From contig LZRQ01000082.1 in assembly GCA_002159155.1 (NCBI GenBank), positions 1 through 14,105 on the forward strand: a stretch of 14,105 nt of DNA, read 5' to 3'. Position numbers and translations under genes: made by a program. Shown here piece after piece: positions 1 through 7,101 of this stretch. The notes under the pieces were generated by a model that saw only the letters and a list, made by a program, of their open reading frames with translations, did no database searches and was not told where the DNA came from. Source of the stretch: Firmicutes bacterium ZCTH02-B6 (GTDB lineage Bacteria > Bacillota > Limnochordia > Limnochordales > ZCTH02-B6). How positions within the stretch are numbered: the first letter of the stretch is position 1; every line of letters starts with the position of its first letter.

Positions 1-78
1 TGCCCGGGGACGGCTGACCTGGGCCAGCGCAAGTTCACGCGGACGGGGGTAGTTGGAGGGAGGGGTTCTGGGATATGA
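1..78 (+). CDS. 3' end of an upstream gene, possibly lptC (partial)
   Basis: An open frame enters from the left edge and stops at TGA 76-78, overlapping the ATG of the next gene by four bases (ATGA). That is the same coupling seen at several junctions later in the window. Nearly all of its first sixteen codons end in G or C, which fits coding sequence here. The visible tail (about 25 residues, with LGQRKFTRTG in the middle) is too short to identify. LptC commonly precedes LptA, so lptC is a guess from position only. A competing frame ends at TAG 50-52 and cannot be excluded. Confidence 0.4.
   Translation, partial: CPGTADLGQRKFTRTGVVGGRGSGI
55..65 (+). promoter_or_regulatory. Strong ribosome binding site for the lptA-like gene
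   Basis: GGAGGGAGGGG lies nine bases before the ATG at 75, supporting that start codon. Confidence 0.65.
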
Positions 79-788
79 AAACGGGATGGCGCAAGGTGTG
101 GAGTCTAGCTGTCACCCTGGTGGTCGTTCTGTGCGTCGCAGCGGCCGTCCAGGCGCAAACGGGGGTTGAGACGGGCCCGGGCGCCGCCGACCAGGCGTCG
201 GGCGACGCGGGTAGCCAGATCGTGATGGACATCTTGGACGAGGATGCCCTGCTCCTGGTACAGCGGCTAGACGGGCGAGACGTTGTGCGGGTGCTGGGGC
301 GCAGCCAGGTGCAACATAGGCAGCGCACGGCTTGGTCCAACGAACTGGAATACGACGAGGGTGCGAGCCGAGCGGTGCTGCGCGGGGATGTGGAGCTGGT
401 GGACCAAGGCGACGACCCCCTCAACTTAAATGCCGACTACGTCGAGCTTGACCTCGACACCGATGCGGCCGTTGCCCGGGGCAGCGTGCGCTTTGTCCGG
501 CAGGAGGCACGGGGCCGCGCCGAGCAGCTGCACTATGGCGATTACGCTCAGCTGATTCCTGTCATCGAAACCGAGTTGGCGGCGCGCCGGACCAATGCTG
601 CAGCCGTTCAAGCGGTTTTGGGTGAGTTTTTGCCGGACGACCGGCTGCTGGTACTGATCGGCAACGTCGACATGCAGGACGGCGACCGGGCGTTCACGGC
701 GGAGTTTGTCGTGATCAACACTCGCAACGAAGCTCTCCTCTCCGTCGGCCGGAGTGCGGCGCGCCTGCCCGGCCCCGGCGACGAGTAA
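75..788 (+). CDS. lptA: LptA/OstA-like periplasmic LPS transport protein
   Basis: This 237-residue protein has an N-terminal signal peptide: charged residues MKTGWRK, a hydrophobic stretch at about 9-26, and a likely AQA cleavage site near residue 28. The mature part shows the repeating short-strand pattern of the OstA/LptA beta-jellyroll, for example ELEYDEGASRAVLRGDVELV, then LNADYVELDLDT with ARGSVRF, and a late IGNVDMQDGDRAFTAEFVVI segment. LptA oligomers form the periplasmic bridge that carries LPS from the inner-membrane Lpt complex to LptD. The protein is longer than E. coli LptA (about 185 residues), with an acidic linker after the signal peptide and an Ala-rich helix at about 170-185 inside the fold. 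Its position before lipid A genes supports the call. It could be another OstA-domain protein rather than true LptA. Confidence 0.75.
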   Translation: MKTGWRKVWSLAVTLVVVLCVAAAVQAQTGVETGPGAADQASGDAGSQIVMDILDEDALLLVQRLDGRDVVRVLGRSQVQHRQRTAWSNELEYDEGASRAVLRGDVELVDQGDDPLNLNADYVELDLDTDAAVARGSVRFVRQEARGRAEQLHYGDYAQLIPVIETELAARRTNAAAVQAVLGEFLPDDRLLVLIGNVDMQDGDRAFTAEFVVINTRNEALLSVGRSAARLPGPGDE

Positions 789-812
789 TCGTCATCACCC
801 GCGACGCTTGTA

Positions 813-845
813 CCGGAGGGGGCAGCCAGCTTCTGCCCCCTCTGG
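813..845 (+). terminator. GC-rich hairpin after the lptA-like gene, terminator-like
   Basis: Arms at 813-825 and 833-845 pair over 13 positions with one G-U wobble. The inner ten pairs (GAGGGGGCAG with CTGCCCCCTC) are perfect, and the loop is seven bases. It lies 25 bases after the lptA stop and about 35 bases before the next promoter, where a terminator would be expected. No T-run follows, so it may instead stabilise the 3' end or act with a protein factor. Confidence 0.5.
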
Positions 846-878
846 CACCAACTCCATGACCGGCTTTCGATAGCTGCA

Positions 879-887
879 TGTTATAAT
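879..887 (+). promoter_or_regulatory. Extended -10 promoter for the ABC transporter / lipid A operon
   Basis: TGTTATAAT holds a perfect TATAAT at 882-887 preceded by the TGN extended -10 element. No good -35 box sits at the usual distance: the nearest candidate, ATGACC at 856-861, is 20 bases from the -10. That fits extended -10 promoters, which depend less on a -35. The expected transcription start is near 894. An AT-rich consensus in such GC-rich DNA, between a hairpin and a long gene train, makes chance unlikely. It is probably the main promoter for the genes from 974 to 11609. Confidence 0.7.
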
Positions 888-889
888 CC

Positions 890-925
890 GCGCGCGAAAA
901 GGCGTATTGTCACGGTTTCGCGCGC
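890..925 (+). promoter_or_regulatory. Perfect 10-bp inverted repeat at the predicted transcription start
   Basis: GCGCGCGAAA (890-899) and TTTCGCGCGC (916-925) are exact inverted copies separated by 16 bases. They begin three bases after the -10 box, so they cover the expected start site. They could be an operator for a dimeric repressor or a hairpin at the extreme 5' end of the mRNA. No regulator gene is visible in the window. Confidence 0.5.
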
Positions 926-973
926 CAATCTCTGGGGCGCCGATCCCAGCGCTATCGGAAGGCTGGTCCGCTC

Positions 974-3136
974 ATGTCCCTGCTGCGGGAACCTTTTTGG
1001 AAAGAATACGTGATCGTCATCGCTCTGACGGTGGTGTTGGGTGCCGGATGCGCCGCCGGGACCGCGCGCGCCCTCGATGCGGCCTTTGGGGAAGCCACGA
1101 AAAGCTTGCTGGGCGATGCGGGACAGTACGACCTGATCGTCCACGTGCGGCAAGACTACCGGGAAGCCGCCGGCCGTGAGTTGGCGCGGGTGTTGGCCAG
1201 CCGCCATCCAGACATCGGCGTTGTGCCCGGGATCACCGTGGCAGGTAACGCCAACTTTCTTGTGAAACTGCCGGAGTCGCTGCTCGAGCAGGAGGCGCTC
1301 GAGGACGTCGCGGCGGGGCTGGCCGACGTGCCCGGGTTCAACGGCTATACTTGGTTGCTGGAGCCGAGCGTCACGGTGAGCGGCCTGCAGCCGGCCATGC
1401 GGGACTTGGTGGCCCGTGAAGCGGCGGCTGTGCCGGGCGTACGGGCGGCGGTGCGCAGCGGGTCGAGCGTGACTGTGCTGCTTGAGGGCATCGAGGGGCG
1501 GGAGCGGGTGGCGGCCGCGCTGCGGGAGCTAGTGGAAGGCCGCCAGGTGGTAGAGGTGCGCCTGCCCGGGACGTCCGACCTCAACGCGGTGCGGTCTGCG
1601 CTGGCGCCCTTCGTGATCACTGAGCTTTCGGAGGATGGCTCCGGCACTCCACCCTCCCTGGCTGTATTGCGGGACGTCTTGGCGTCGCTGGCTACCCGGG
1701 TGAGGGTGCGGACTGGGGCGGAACCGCTTGAGGTGGGAGAGTGGGTGGTGCTCCAAGGCTCGGCCCCGTCCCCACCGGTACCGGGCGCCCCCCCGTCCCC
1801 CGACAACCTGGTCGTCGAGATTGCCAGGGTGAGCGGGATGGAGGCGTCGGGGTGGATCGTGAAGGGGGATGCGCGATCCACGTTGGTCCAGCCGGTCGTA
1901 CCGCCCGACGGCGGAGCGCTGGCGGCCGCCGAGGGTGGCGGCGCCGTTCAGACCGCCTTCCGCCTGGTTGAGGGGGCTGTGGGCCCGGCGGTGGGTGAGG
2001 CGCTGCTGGAGAGTCCCCGCTTGGCGCTCGCACGCGGGCTGGCAGGTGACGGATTCGCGGGACGTGAGCTGGCGCAGTTAGCCGAGTTGGCCCGGGAGGC
2101 GGCGGACCGTCTCGGGGAAATGGCCGCACTGGTGACGCCTGAAGCCGCCGAGCAGGCTACCGAACAGCGGGCAGAGCGGCTGGTGCGCGCCTTGCGGGCG
2201 GGGGATGGGGCAACGGCCGTGCGAGAAACACTGTTGGGCGTGGCCCTCTCGGTGCTCGCCCGCAAACTCCAGGAAGAGACCGCCGCCGACGCCAGCGGCG
2301 CTGCGCCAGGCGACGGCACGGCCGCTCCGGCCCAGGTCGATCCCGGGACCGACAGCGGTGGGCCGTCCTTGAGGTTTGACGCGACACAACTGGCGCAGCT
2401 CCGCGACAGTTTGATGGCCCTGGCGGACGCCGCGGAAGCGCTGGAAAGGGGCACCGCTGGAGAGCTGCTGGCCGGGCTTTTGGACATGCAGCAGCTGGTC
2501 GGAAGCTTGCGGGACGATGAGATCACCGGCTTGCTGCGCATCGTCGAAAGAGCCGGGGGCGGCGCGGCGGCGGAACCACGCCTCCAGTTTCTGGTGGACG
2601 ATGAGGTTTCCCCATCCGAGATGGAAACTGTCCTGCGGAGGGCCACGGGCGACGCGCCAGCCATCATTGCCGCTCGGGCCGGCGTCGTCAACCCAAGCGC
2701 GCGCTCGCTGCTGATCGAGCTGCTAGCGGACGTGCGCCGCTCCATCGCGGCGCTGGTGGCGGTGTTGGTGGCGGGGGCCGCCCTGGTGCTCGATCACGCC
2801 ACCGTGCTGGCAGCCCTTAGGGGGCTGAACGTGCGTTCCACCGCAGTCAACGCGGCCGGTGCCGTCTTGGGCGCTTTGCTGCTGGGAGGCGTCTGGGCGC
2901 TGAGCGGTGCTGAGCTTCCATTCTTGGGAACGGCGGGAGCTGCCGCGGCCGGGGCCGCTTTGGGACTGGTTACGGCCCTCATGTCCGAGCGGTTGAGCCC
3001 GGTGAGGGCGGAAGAAGTCTTGGCCGGGCAGTCCTTGGGGCTGACTGACGGCCAGATCTTGCGGGAAATCGTGGTGCCCGCCGGGCGGCCGGGGCTCTTG
3101 TCCCTGGTGAACCGCTGGCGGCGGCAATTCCGCTGA
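974..3136 (+). CDS. ABC transporter permease-like protein with MacB/FtsX-type topology
   Basis: This 720-residue protein has one membrane segment at the N-terminus (about 11-30, after a short basic end). A very large extracytoplasmic region follows (about 31-589), then three membrane segments (about 590-607, 624-643, 651-670) and a cytoplasmic tail. One plus three segments around a big outer domain is the layout of type VII (FtsX/MacB) permeases. The tail holds an EAA-like coupling-loop pattern at about 680-702 (EEVLAGQSLGL...ILREIVVP), resembling the ATPase-contacting loop of amino-acid importers. The outer domain has a beta/alpha N-terminal half, a Pro-rich linker near 264-276, and a long Ala/Glu-rich helical region at about 360-440. 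The ATPase gene follows after 21 bases. GGAAGG at 957-962 supports the start. Cargo is unknown; the position before lipid A genes suggests an envelope lipid or lipoprotein. I recognise the topology, not the exact family. Confidence 0.65.
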   Translation: MSLLREPFWKEYVIVIALTVVLGAGCAAGTARALDAAFGEATKSLLGDAGQYDLIVHVRQDYREAAGRELARVLASRHPDIGVVPGITVAGNANFLVKLPESLLEQEALEDVAAGLADVPGFNGYTWLLEPSVTVSGLQPAMRDLVAREAAAVPGVRAAVRSGSSVTVLLEGIEGRERVAAALRELVEGRQVVEVRLPGTSDLNAVRSALAPFVITELSEDGSGTPPSLAVLRDVLASLATRVRVRTGAEPLEVGEWVVLQGSAPSPPVPGAPPSPDNLVVEIARVSGMEASGWIVKGDARSTLVQPVVPPDGGALAAAEGGGAVQTAFRLVEGAVGPAVGEALLESPRLALARGLAGDGFAGRELAQLAELAREAADRLGEMAALVTPEAAEQATEQRAERLVRALRAGDGATAVRETLLGVALSVLARKLQEETAADASGAAPGDGTAAPAQVDPGTDSGGPSLRFDATQLAQLRDSLMALADAAEALERGTAGELLAGLLDMQQLVGSLRDDEITGLLRIVERAGGGAAAEPRLQFLVDDEVSPSEMETVLRRATGDAPAIIAARAGVVNPSARSLLIELLADVRRSIAALVAVLVAGAALVLDHATVLAALRGLNVRSTAVNAAGAVLGALLLGGVWALSGAELPFLGTAGAAAAGAALGLVTALMSERLSPVRAEEVLAGQSLGLTDGQILREIVVPAGRPGLLSLVNRWRRQFR

Positions 3137-3157
3137 ACGGGCGCAGGAGGTCAGGAC

Positions 3158-3889
3158 ATGCTGTTGCACGTGGATAAGGTGCATAAACGGTACGGCCGGC
3201 GCGTCGCCCTCGCTGGCGTCAGTCTCTCGGTGGCACCGGGAGAAACGGTGGCCGTCATGGGACCGAGCGGCTGCGGGAAGTCTACGCTCTTGCGCTGCAT
3301 CCACCGCCTTACCCCTTGGGACGAGGGTGAAATCTACTTTGACGGCGCACCGGTGGGACCGATGAGGCCCGCAGAGGTGCGGCGCCTGCGGCGGCAGATC
3401 GGGTTCGTATTTCAACATTTTCACCTCATCGAGCGCCTCACCGTGCTCGACAACATCCTGCTCGGACTCGTACTGGGAGGCGTGCCCAAAGAGGAGGCCG
3501 TGGACCGGGCCCGGTCTGCGCTGGCACGGGTCCACCTGCAGGCAGAAGAAAGCTTGTATCCCGCACAGCTGTCGGGTGGGCAGCGGCAACGGGTGGCCAT
3601 CGCCCGCGCACTGGCCCTCGCACCGCGGCTCATGCTCCTGGACGAACCGACCGCGGCGCTCGATCCGATTCTCGTGGGCGAGGTCCTCGAGGTCATGGAG
3701 GATCTGGCCCGCACGCGGAGCACGGGGATGCTGGTCGTCACCCATGAGGTGCGCTTCGCTATGCGGGCGGCCGACCGGGTGGTGCTGATGGACGGAGGTG
3801 CCGTTGTGGATGATGGCCCTCCGGAGGAAGTGTTCGCGCGGCGCCGCTCCCGCATCGCGCAAAGCTACGGCCGGTTGCTGGTTTCCTAA
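3158..3889 (+). CDS. ABC transporter ATP-binding protein, polar amino acid (GlnQ) type
   Basis: This 243-residue nucleotide-binding subunit has every motif intact: Walker A GPSGCGKST at 35-43, Q-loop at Q86, signature LSGGQRQR at 138-145, Walker B LMLLDEPTAALDP at 158-170 with catalytic E163, and the switch histidine H196 in THE. The FQHFHLIERLTVLDNI stretch and the end (DRVVLMDGGAVVDDGPPEEVF) look most like polar-amino-acid or phosphonate importer ATPases, less like LptB or MacB. GGAGG stands just upstream of the ATG. The gene follows the permease by 21 bases, so the two almost certainly form one transporter. No substrate-binding protein and no second permease lie nearby, which argues against a standard amino-acid importer. 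Confidence 0.88.
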   Translation: MLLHVDKVHKRYGRRVALAGVSLSVAPGETVAVMGPSGCGKSTLLRCIHRLTPWDEGEIYFDGAPVGPMRPAEVRRLRRQIGFVFQHFHLIERLTVLDNILLGLVLGGVPKEEAVDRARSALARVHLQAEESLYPAQLSGGQRQRVAIARALALAPRLMLLDEPTAALDPILVGEVLEVMEDLARTRSTGMLVVTHEVRFAMRAADRVVLMDGGAVVDDGPPEEVFARRRSRIAQSYGRLLVS

Positions 3890-3964
3890 TAGTGCGCGGG
3901 CGACCGCAACAGGAGAGGGAATGGGGGCGCGAGAGCGAACCTGTCTCCGGAAGGAGCGTGCCCC

Positions 3965-4810
3965 ATGGAGTGGCAGACCACCCTGGGCCGGCCGGTTTCC
4001 CTGGAAGGCATCGGCCTTCACAGCGGCAAGCCGTGCCGCCTGACCCTCCGGCCCGCGCCTGCGGATACCGGTGTGCGTTGGCAGCGGGTCGATCTGGACG
4101 GGCAGCCCATCGTGCCCGCCACCGTGGACTATGTGGCCGGCACCGAGCGGTCCACGACACTTGCGCTGGGCGAGGCGCGGGTGCAGACGGTCGAGCACGT
4201 GATGGCGGCCTTGGCCGGCATGGGTGTGGACAATGCGCTGGTGCAGGTGGACGCGCCCGAACCCCCGTTGGCTGACGGGGCGGCAGCGGTCTTCGCCGAT
4301 CTGATCCGAACGGCCGGCGTGGTGCAGTTGCAGGCGCCCCGGCGGTTCCGGCGCATCACGCGGCCGGTGGCCGTCTCTCGCGGCGATGCCCATCTGGTCG
4401 CCTTGCCGGCAGAGCGGCTTTCGATCAGCTACGTCTTTGTGTCCGACCACCCGGCTTTGCCGACGCAATTTGCCGAGTACGCGATGGATCCGGAAACGTT
4501 TCCAAAGGAGATCGCCCCGGCCCGTACCGTAGGGTGGCTTGCGGAGGTGGAGGCTTTGCGCCGGCGAGGACTGGCCCTTGGGGCGAGCCTGGACAGCGCG
4601 GTTGTCGTCGGGGAGCGGGAGCTGCTGACCCCGCTGCGGTTTCCCAACGAGGTCGCGCGGCACAAAATCTTGGACATCATCGGCGATCTGGCCCTGGCGG
4701 GCCGGGTCCGGGCGCAGATTATCGCCATCCGGTCCGGCCATTTCCTGCACACGCAGTTCGCGCGGCAGCTGGCCGCGGAGTTCACGGAGGAGGCGCACCA
4801 ATCGCCATGA
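3965..4810 (+). CDS. lpxC: UDP-3-O-acyl-N-acetylglucosamine deacetylase
   Basis: LpxC removes the acetyl group from UDP-3-O-acyl-GlcNAc in the cytoplasm, the committed step of lipid A synthesis. The 281 residues are a single-domain length, without the FabZ fusion seen in some phyla. The family start is clear (GIGLHSGK, then LTLRPAPADTGV). Zinc ligands are H78 (in TVEH, with catalytic E77), H233 and D237 (in RHKILD). The late catalytic histidine H259 lies in SGH. AAGGAG at 3951-3956 is eight bases from the ATG, making this start firm. A 75-base gap separates it from the ATPase gene, with no clear promoter or terminator. Its stop overlaps the next start (ATGA), implying coupled translation. Confidence 0.96.
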   Translation: MEWQTTLGRPVSLEGIGLHSGKPCRLTLRPAPADTGVRWQRVDLDGQPIVPATVDYVAGTERSTTLALGEARVQTVEHVMAALAGMGVDNALVQVDAPEPPLADGAAAVFADLIRTAGVVQLQAPRRFRRITRPVAVSRGDAHLVALPAERLSISYVFVSDHPALPTQFAEYAMDPETFPKEIAPARTVGWLAEVEALRRRGLALGASLDSAVVVGERELLTPLRFPNEVARHKILDIIGDLALAGRVRAQIIAIRSGHFLHTQFARQLAAEFTEEAHQSP

Positions 4811-5811
4811 AGGCCATCTTGCCCGTGGCGGGCGTCGGCACCCGCCTCAGACCCCACACGCATACGCAGCCCAAGACGCTGGTGCACGTGGCCGGTAAGC
4901 CCATTCTCGGCCATATCTTGGACCGCCTGCTGCCGGTGGGCGTGGAAGAGGTGGTGCTGATCGTCGGCCAATGGGGCGACCGGGTGGTCGAGTATGTGCG
5001 GGGGGCGTATCCGCAGTTCAAGGTGACCGCCATCGAGCAGGCGGAGCGCAAGGGACTCGGGCACGCGATCTACCTGGCGCGTGAGGCCGTGCCGGCGGAC
5101 GAACCGGTGCTCATCGTGCTCGGCGACACCATTTTTCACGCTGACCTCAAGGCGGCGCTCGCCTCCGGCCGCAGCACCATCGGGGTGCGCAGGGTGGCGG
5201 ATCCCCGCCAGTTTGGTGTGGTGGAACTGGACGGCGACCGGGTCAGGCGGCTGGTGGAGAAGCCCGCGAACCCGCCCAGTGACCTCGCCGTCGTCGGGAT
5301 TTACTACGTGAGGCACAGCGGGCTCCTGTTCGAATGCCTGCAGGAGGTCATCAGCAACGACATTCGCGTCAAGGGCGAGTTCCAGCTGACCGACGGCCTG
5401 CAGCGCATGATCGAGCGGGGTGAGCCCCTGTACACGTTCCCCGTTGAGAACTGGTGGGACTGCGGAAACCCGGAGACGTTGCTCAAGACGAACCGGGATC
5501 TGCTGGTCCTCCTGGAGCCGCCGGTCGCGGACGTCCCAGGCAACATCGTGATCCCGCCCGTCGTGATCGAGGAGGGAGCGGTCATCCGCAACTCCATCAT
5601 CGGGCCTTACGTGTCGGTGGCAGCGGGCGCCGAGATCACGGACGCGATTGTGAGGGACAGCATCGTCAACGAGGGTGCGTGCGTCTCGGGCATTTTGCTG
5701 AAGGGCTCGCTCATTGGCCACAAGGCGACGGTGCGGGGCAGCTTTACCCGCGTCAACATCGGCGACTCGTCCAGCATGCGCCTGGGCGGCGGCAACGGGG
5801 AGTTAGAGTGA
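4807..5811 (+). CDS. Sugar-1-phosphate nucleotidyltransferase (RmlA-like, with left-handed beta-helix)
   Basis: The 334-residue protein transfers a nucleotide from an NTP to a sugar phosphate. The N-terminal domain shows GVGTRLRP at 9-16 with PK at 22-23, RKGLGHA at 81-87, metal-binding LGD at 105-107, EKP at 151-153, EFQLTD at 191-196 and WWDCG at 216-220. Residues about 244-325 form hexapeptide repeats (VVIEEGAVIRNSIIGPYVSV and on), the left-handed beta-helix of long-form glucose-1-phosphate thymidylyltransferases. The nucleotide and sugar cannot be read from sequence; a dTTP- or UTP-glucose activity is the usual guess. The four-base overlap with lpxC suggests it feeds core or O-antigen sugars. 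An acetyltransferase role for the helix is unlikely because it is short. Confidence 0.85.
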   Translation: MKAILPVAGVGTRLRPHTHTQPKTLVHVAGKPILGHILDRLLPVGVEEVVLIVGQWGDRVVEYVRGAYPQFKVTAIEQAERKGLGHAIYLAREAVPADEPVLIVLGDTIFHADLKAALASGRSTIGVRRVADPRQFGVVELDGDRVRRLVEKPANPPSDLAVVGIYYVRHSGLLFECLQEVISNDIRVKGEFQLTDGLQRMIERGEPLYTFPVENWWDCGNPETLLKTNRDLLVLLEPPVADVPGNIVIPPVVIEEGAVIRNSIIGPYVSVAAGAEITDAIVRDSIVNEGACVSGILLKGSLIGHKATVRGSFTRVNIGDSSSMRLGGGNGELE

Positions 5812-5868
5812 CCCCGCGGAGGCAGCCGCGAGCTTCCTGCGGGCCTAAGGCCAAGGACGGGAGTGGGC

Positions 5869-6312
5869 ATGATGGACATCAGGGAGATCATGCGGAAGTT
5901 GCCCCATCGTTACCCGATGCTGATGGTGGACCGCATTGTCGAGTTGGAGCCCGGAAAGCGGGCGGTGGGGATTAAGAATGTGACGATCAGTGAGCCGGTC
6001 TTTACGGGCCACTATCCCGATCTGCCGATTCTTCCCGGGGTTATGATCCTCGAGGCAATGGCCCAGGTGGGAGGGCTCTGTCTCTTGCCGGAGGAAGGGG
6101 GCGAGGTGCGGGGTGAGGACGCCCGCGTGCCTCTGTTCACCGGCGTGGACAACGCGCGTTTCCGCAAGCCGGTCTCGCCGGGGGATCAGTTGCGGATCGA
6201 AGTGACGGTGCTGCGCGTGCGCGGCGTAATCGGCAAGATCGCCGCTGTGGCCTCCGTTGATGGACAGACGGTGGCCGAGGCGGAGCTCATGTTCGCATGG
6301 GGGCGGGTGTAA
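5869..6312 (+). CDS. fabZ: (3R)-hydroxyacyl-ACP dehydratase
   Basis: FabZ dehydrates 3-hydroxyacyl-ACP in fatty acid synthesis and competes with LpxA for hydroxyacyl-ACP, which explains why it so often sits beside lpxA. The 147 residues include the family start LPHRYPMLMVDRI, the catalytic His in GHYPDLPILPG (H48) and the catalytic Glu in ILEAMAQ (E62). Two ATG codons stand in tandem (5869 and 5872). GGGAG at 5859-5863 is five and eight bases away, so either could be used; a GTG at 5863 is also in frame but overlaps that site. The stop is three bases before the lpxA GTG. Confidence 0.95.
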   Translation: MMDIREIMRKLPHRYPMLMVDRIVELEPGKRAVGIKNVTISEPVFTGHYPDLPILPGVMILEAMAQVGGLCLLPEEGGEVRGEDARVPLFTGVDNARFRKPVSPGDQLRIEVTVLRVRGVIGKIAAVASVDGQTVAEAELMFAWGRV

Positions 6313-6315
6313 AGG

Positions 6316-7101
6316 GTGACGGAGGAGACACGCATTCATCCCACGGCGATTGTGGATCCGGAGGCCCGCATCGGGGCGGGTGTCGTCATCGGGCCGTACT
6401 GCGTCGTGGAGGCCGGTGTGGAGATCGGACAGGGGACGCGGCTTGGCCCCCATGTGGTCGTCCACCGTGGCACGGTGCTCGGGCGCGACAACGTCGTCGG
6501 ACCCGGCGCCATTTTGGGCATGGAGCCTCAGGATCTGAAGTACAAGGGCGAGCCGACCCAGCTCATCGTGGGTGACCGCAACTTCATCGGCGCGTACGTC
6601 ACGATCAGCCGCGGCACGCCGACGGGTCGAGGGACAACCCGGATCGGTAGCGACAACTACATGATGGCCATGGTGCACGTCGGCCACGACTGCGTCGTCG
6701 GCAATCACGTCACCCTCACCCAGGGCGTCGGTCTTTCCGGCATGGTTACCGTGGAAGATCAGGCGGTGCTGGGCGGCATGGCGGGCGTCCACCAGTTTGT
6801 CCGGATCGGCCGCCTGGCTATGGTCGGCGGGATGACCAAGGTGACCATGGACGTGCCGCCGTTTGTCCTGGTGGACGGGCATCCGGCCCATGTGCGCGGC
6901 CTCAACAGCGTCGGTCTTGAGCGGGCCGGCATTAGCCAGGAGCGCCGCACCGAACTCAAGCGGGCTTTTCGGCTCTTGTACCGGGACAGCCGCAACCTGC
7001 AGGAGGCGGTGGCGGCCATCCGCGAACACGTGCCGCCGTCTCCGGAGCGGGACCACTTTGTTGAGTTCGTCCTCGCCTCTGAACGGGGGATTTGCCGGTG
7101 A
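6316..7101 (+). CDS. lpxA: UDP-N-acetylglucosamine O-acyltransferase
   Basis: LpxA transfers a 3-hydroxyacyl chain from ACP to the 3-OH of UDP-GlcNAc, the first lipid A step. The 261 residues hold hexapeptide repeats (IHPTAIV, IGAGVVIGPYCVV and on) forming a left-handed beta-helix, then an alpha-helical C-terminus (RRTELKRAFRLLYRD). Family marks include PQDLKYKGE at 71-79 and HVGHDC at 121-126, with catalytic H124 (E. coli H125). H159 in GVHQF matches E. coli H160, and G172 matches the Gly173 acyl-chain ruler. Against E. coli as I recall it, H99 is S98, H144 is M143 and R205 is A204. The in-frame fabZ stop at 6310-6312 makes GTG 6316 the earliest possible start, but it lacks a well-spaced ribosome binding site. 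An ATT at 6334 is better placed behind GGAGGA. Confidence 0.93.
   Translation: MTEETRIHPTAIVDPEARIGAGVVIGPYCVVEAGVEIGQGTRLGPHVVVHRGTVLGRDNVVGPGAILGMEPQDLKYKGEPTQLIVGDRNFIGAYVTISRGTPTGRGTTRIGSDNYMMAMVHVGHDCVVGNHVTLTQGVGLSGMVTVEDQAVLGGMAGVHQFVRIGRLAMVGGMTKVTMDVPPFVLVDGHPAHVRGLNSVGLERAGISQERRTELKRAFRLLYRDSRNLQEAVAAIREHVPPSPERDHFVEFVLASERGICR

Noticed and set aside
2723..4801. Long open frame on the minus strand (about 690 codons) opposite the permease end, ATPase and lpxC
   Set aside because: It mirrors three well-supported plus-strand genes. Its translation is rich in His, Arg, Gln and Pro with no recognisable domain, as expected for antisense frames in GC-rich DNA.
5842..5852. Short palindrome GGCCTAAGGCC between the nucleotidyltransferase gene and fabZ
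   Set aside because: Five-base arms are easily met by chance in this composition, and there is no promoter or terminator context.
5845..7056. Minus-strand open frame opposite fabZ and lpxA
   Set aside because: His-rich low-complexity translation; fabZ and lpxA are certain on the other strand.
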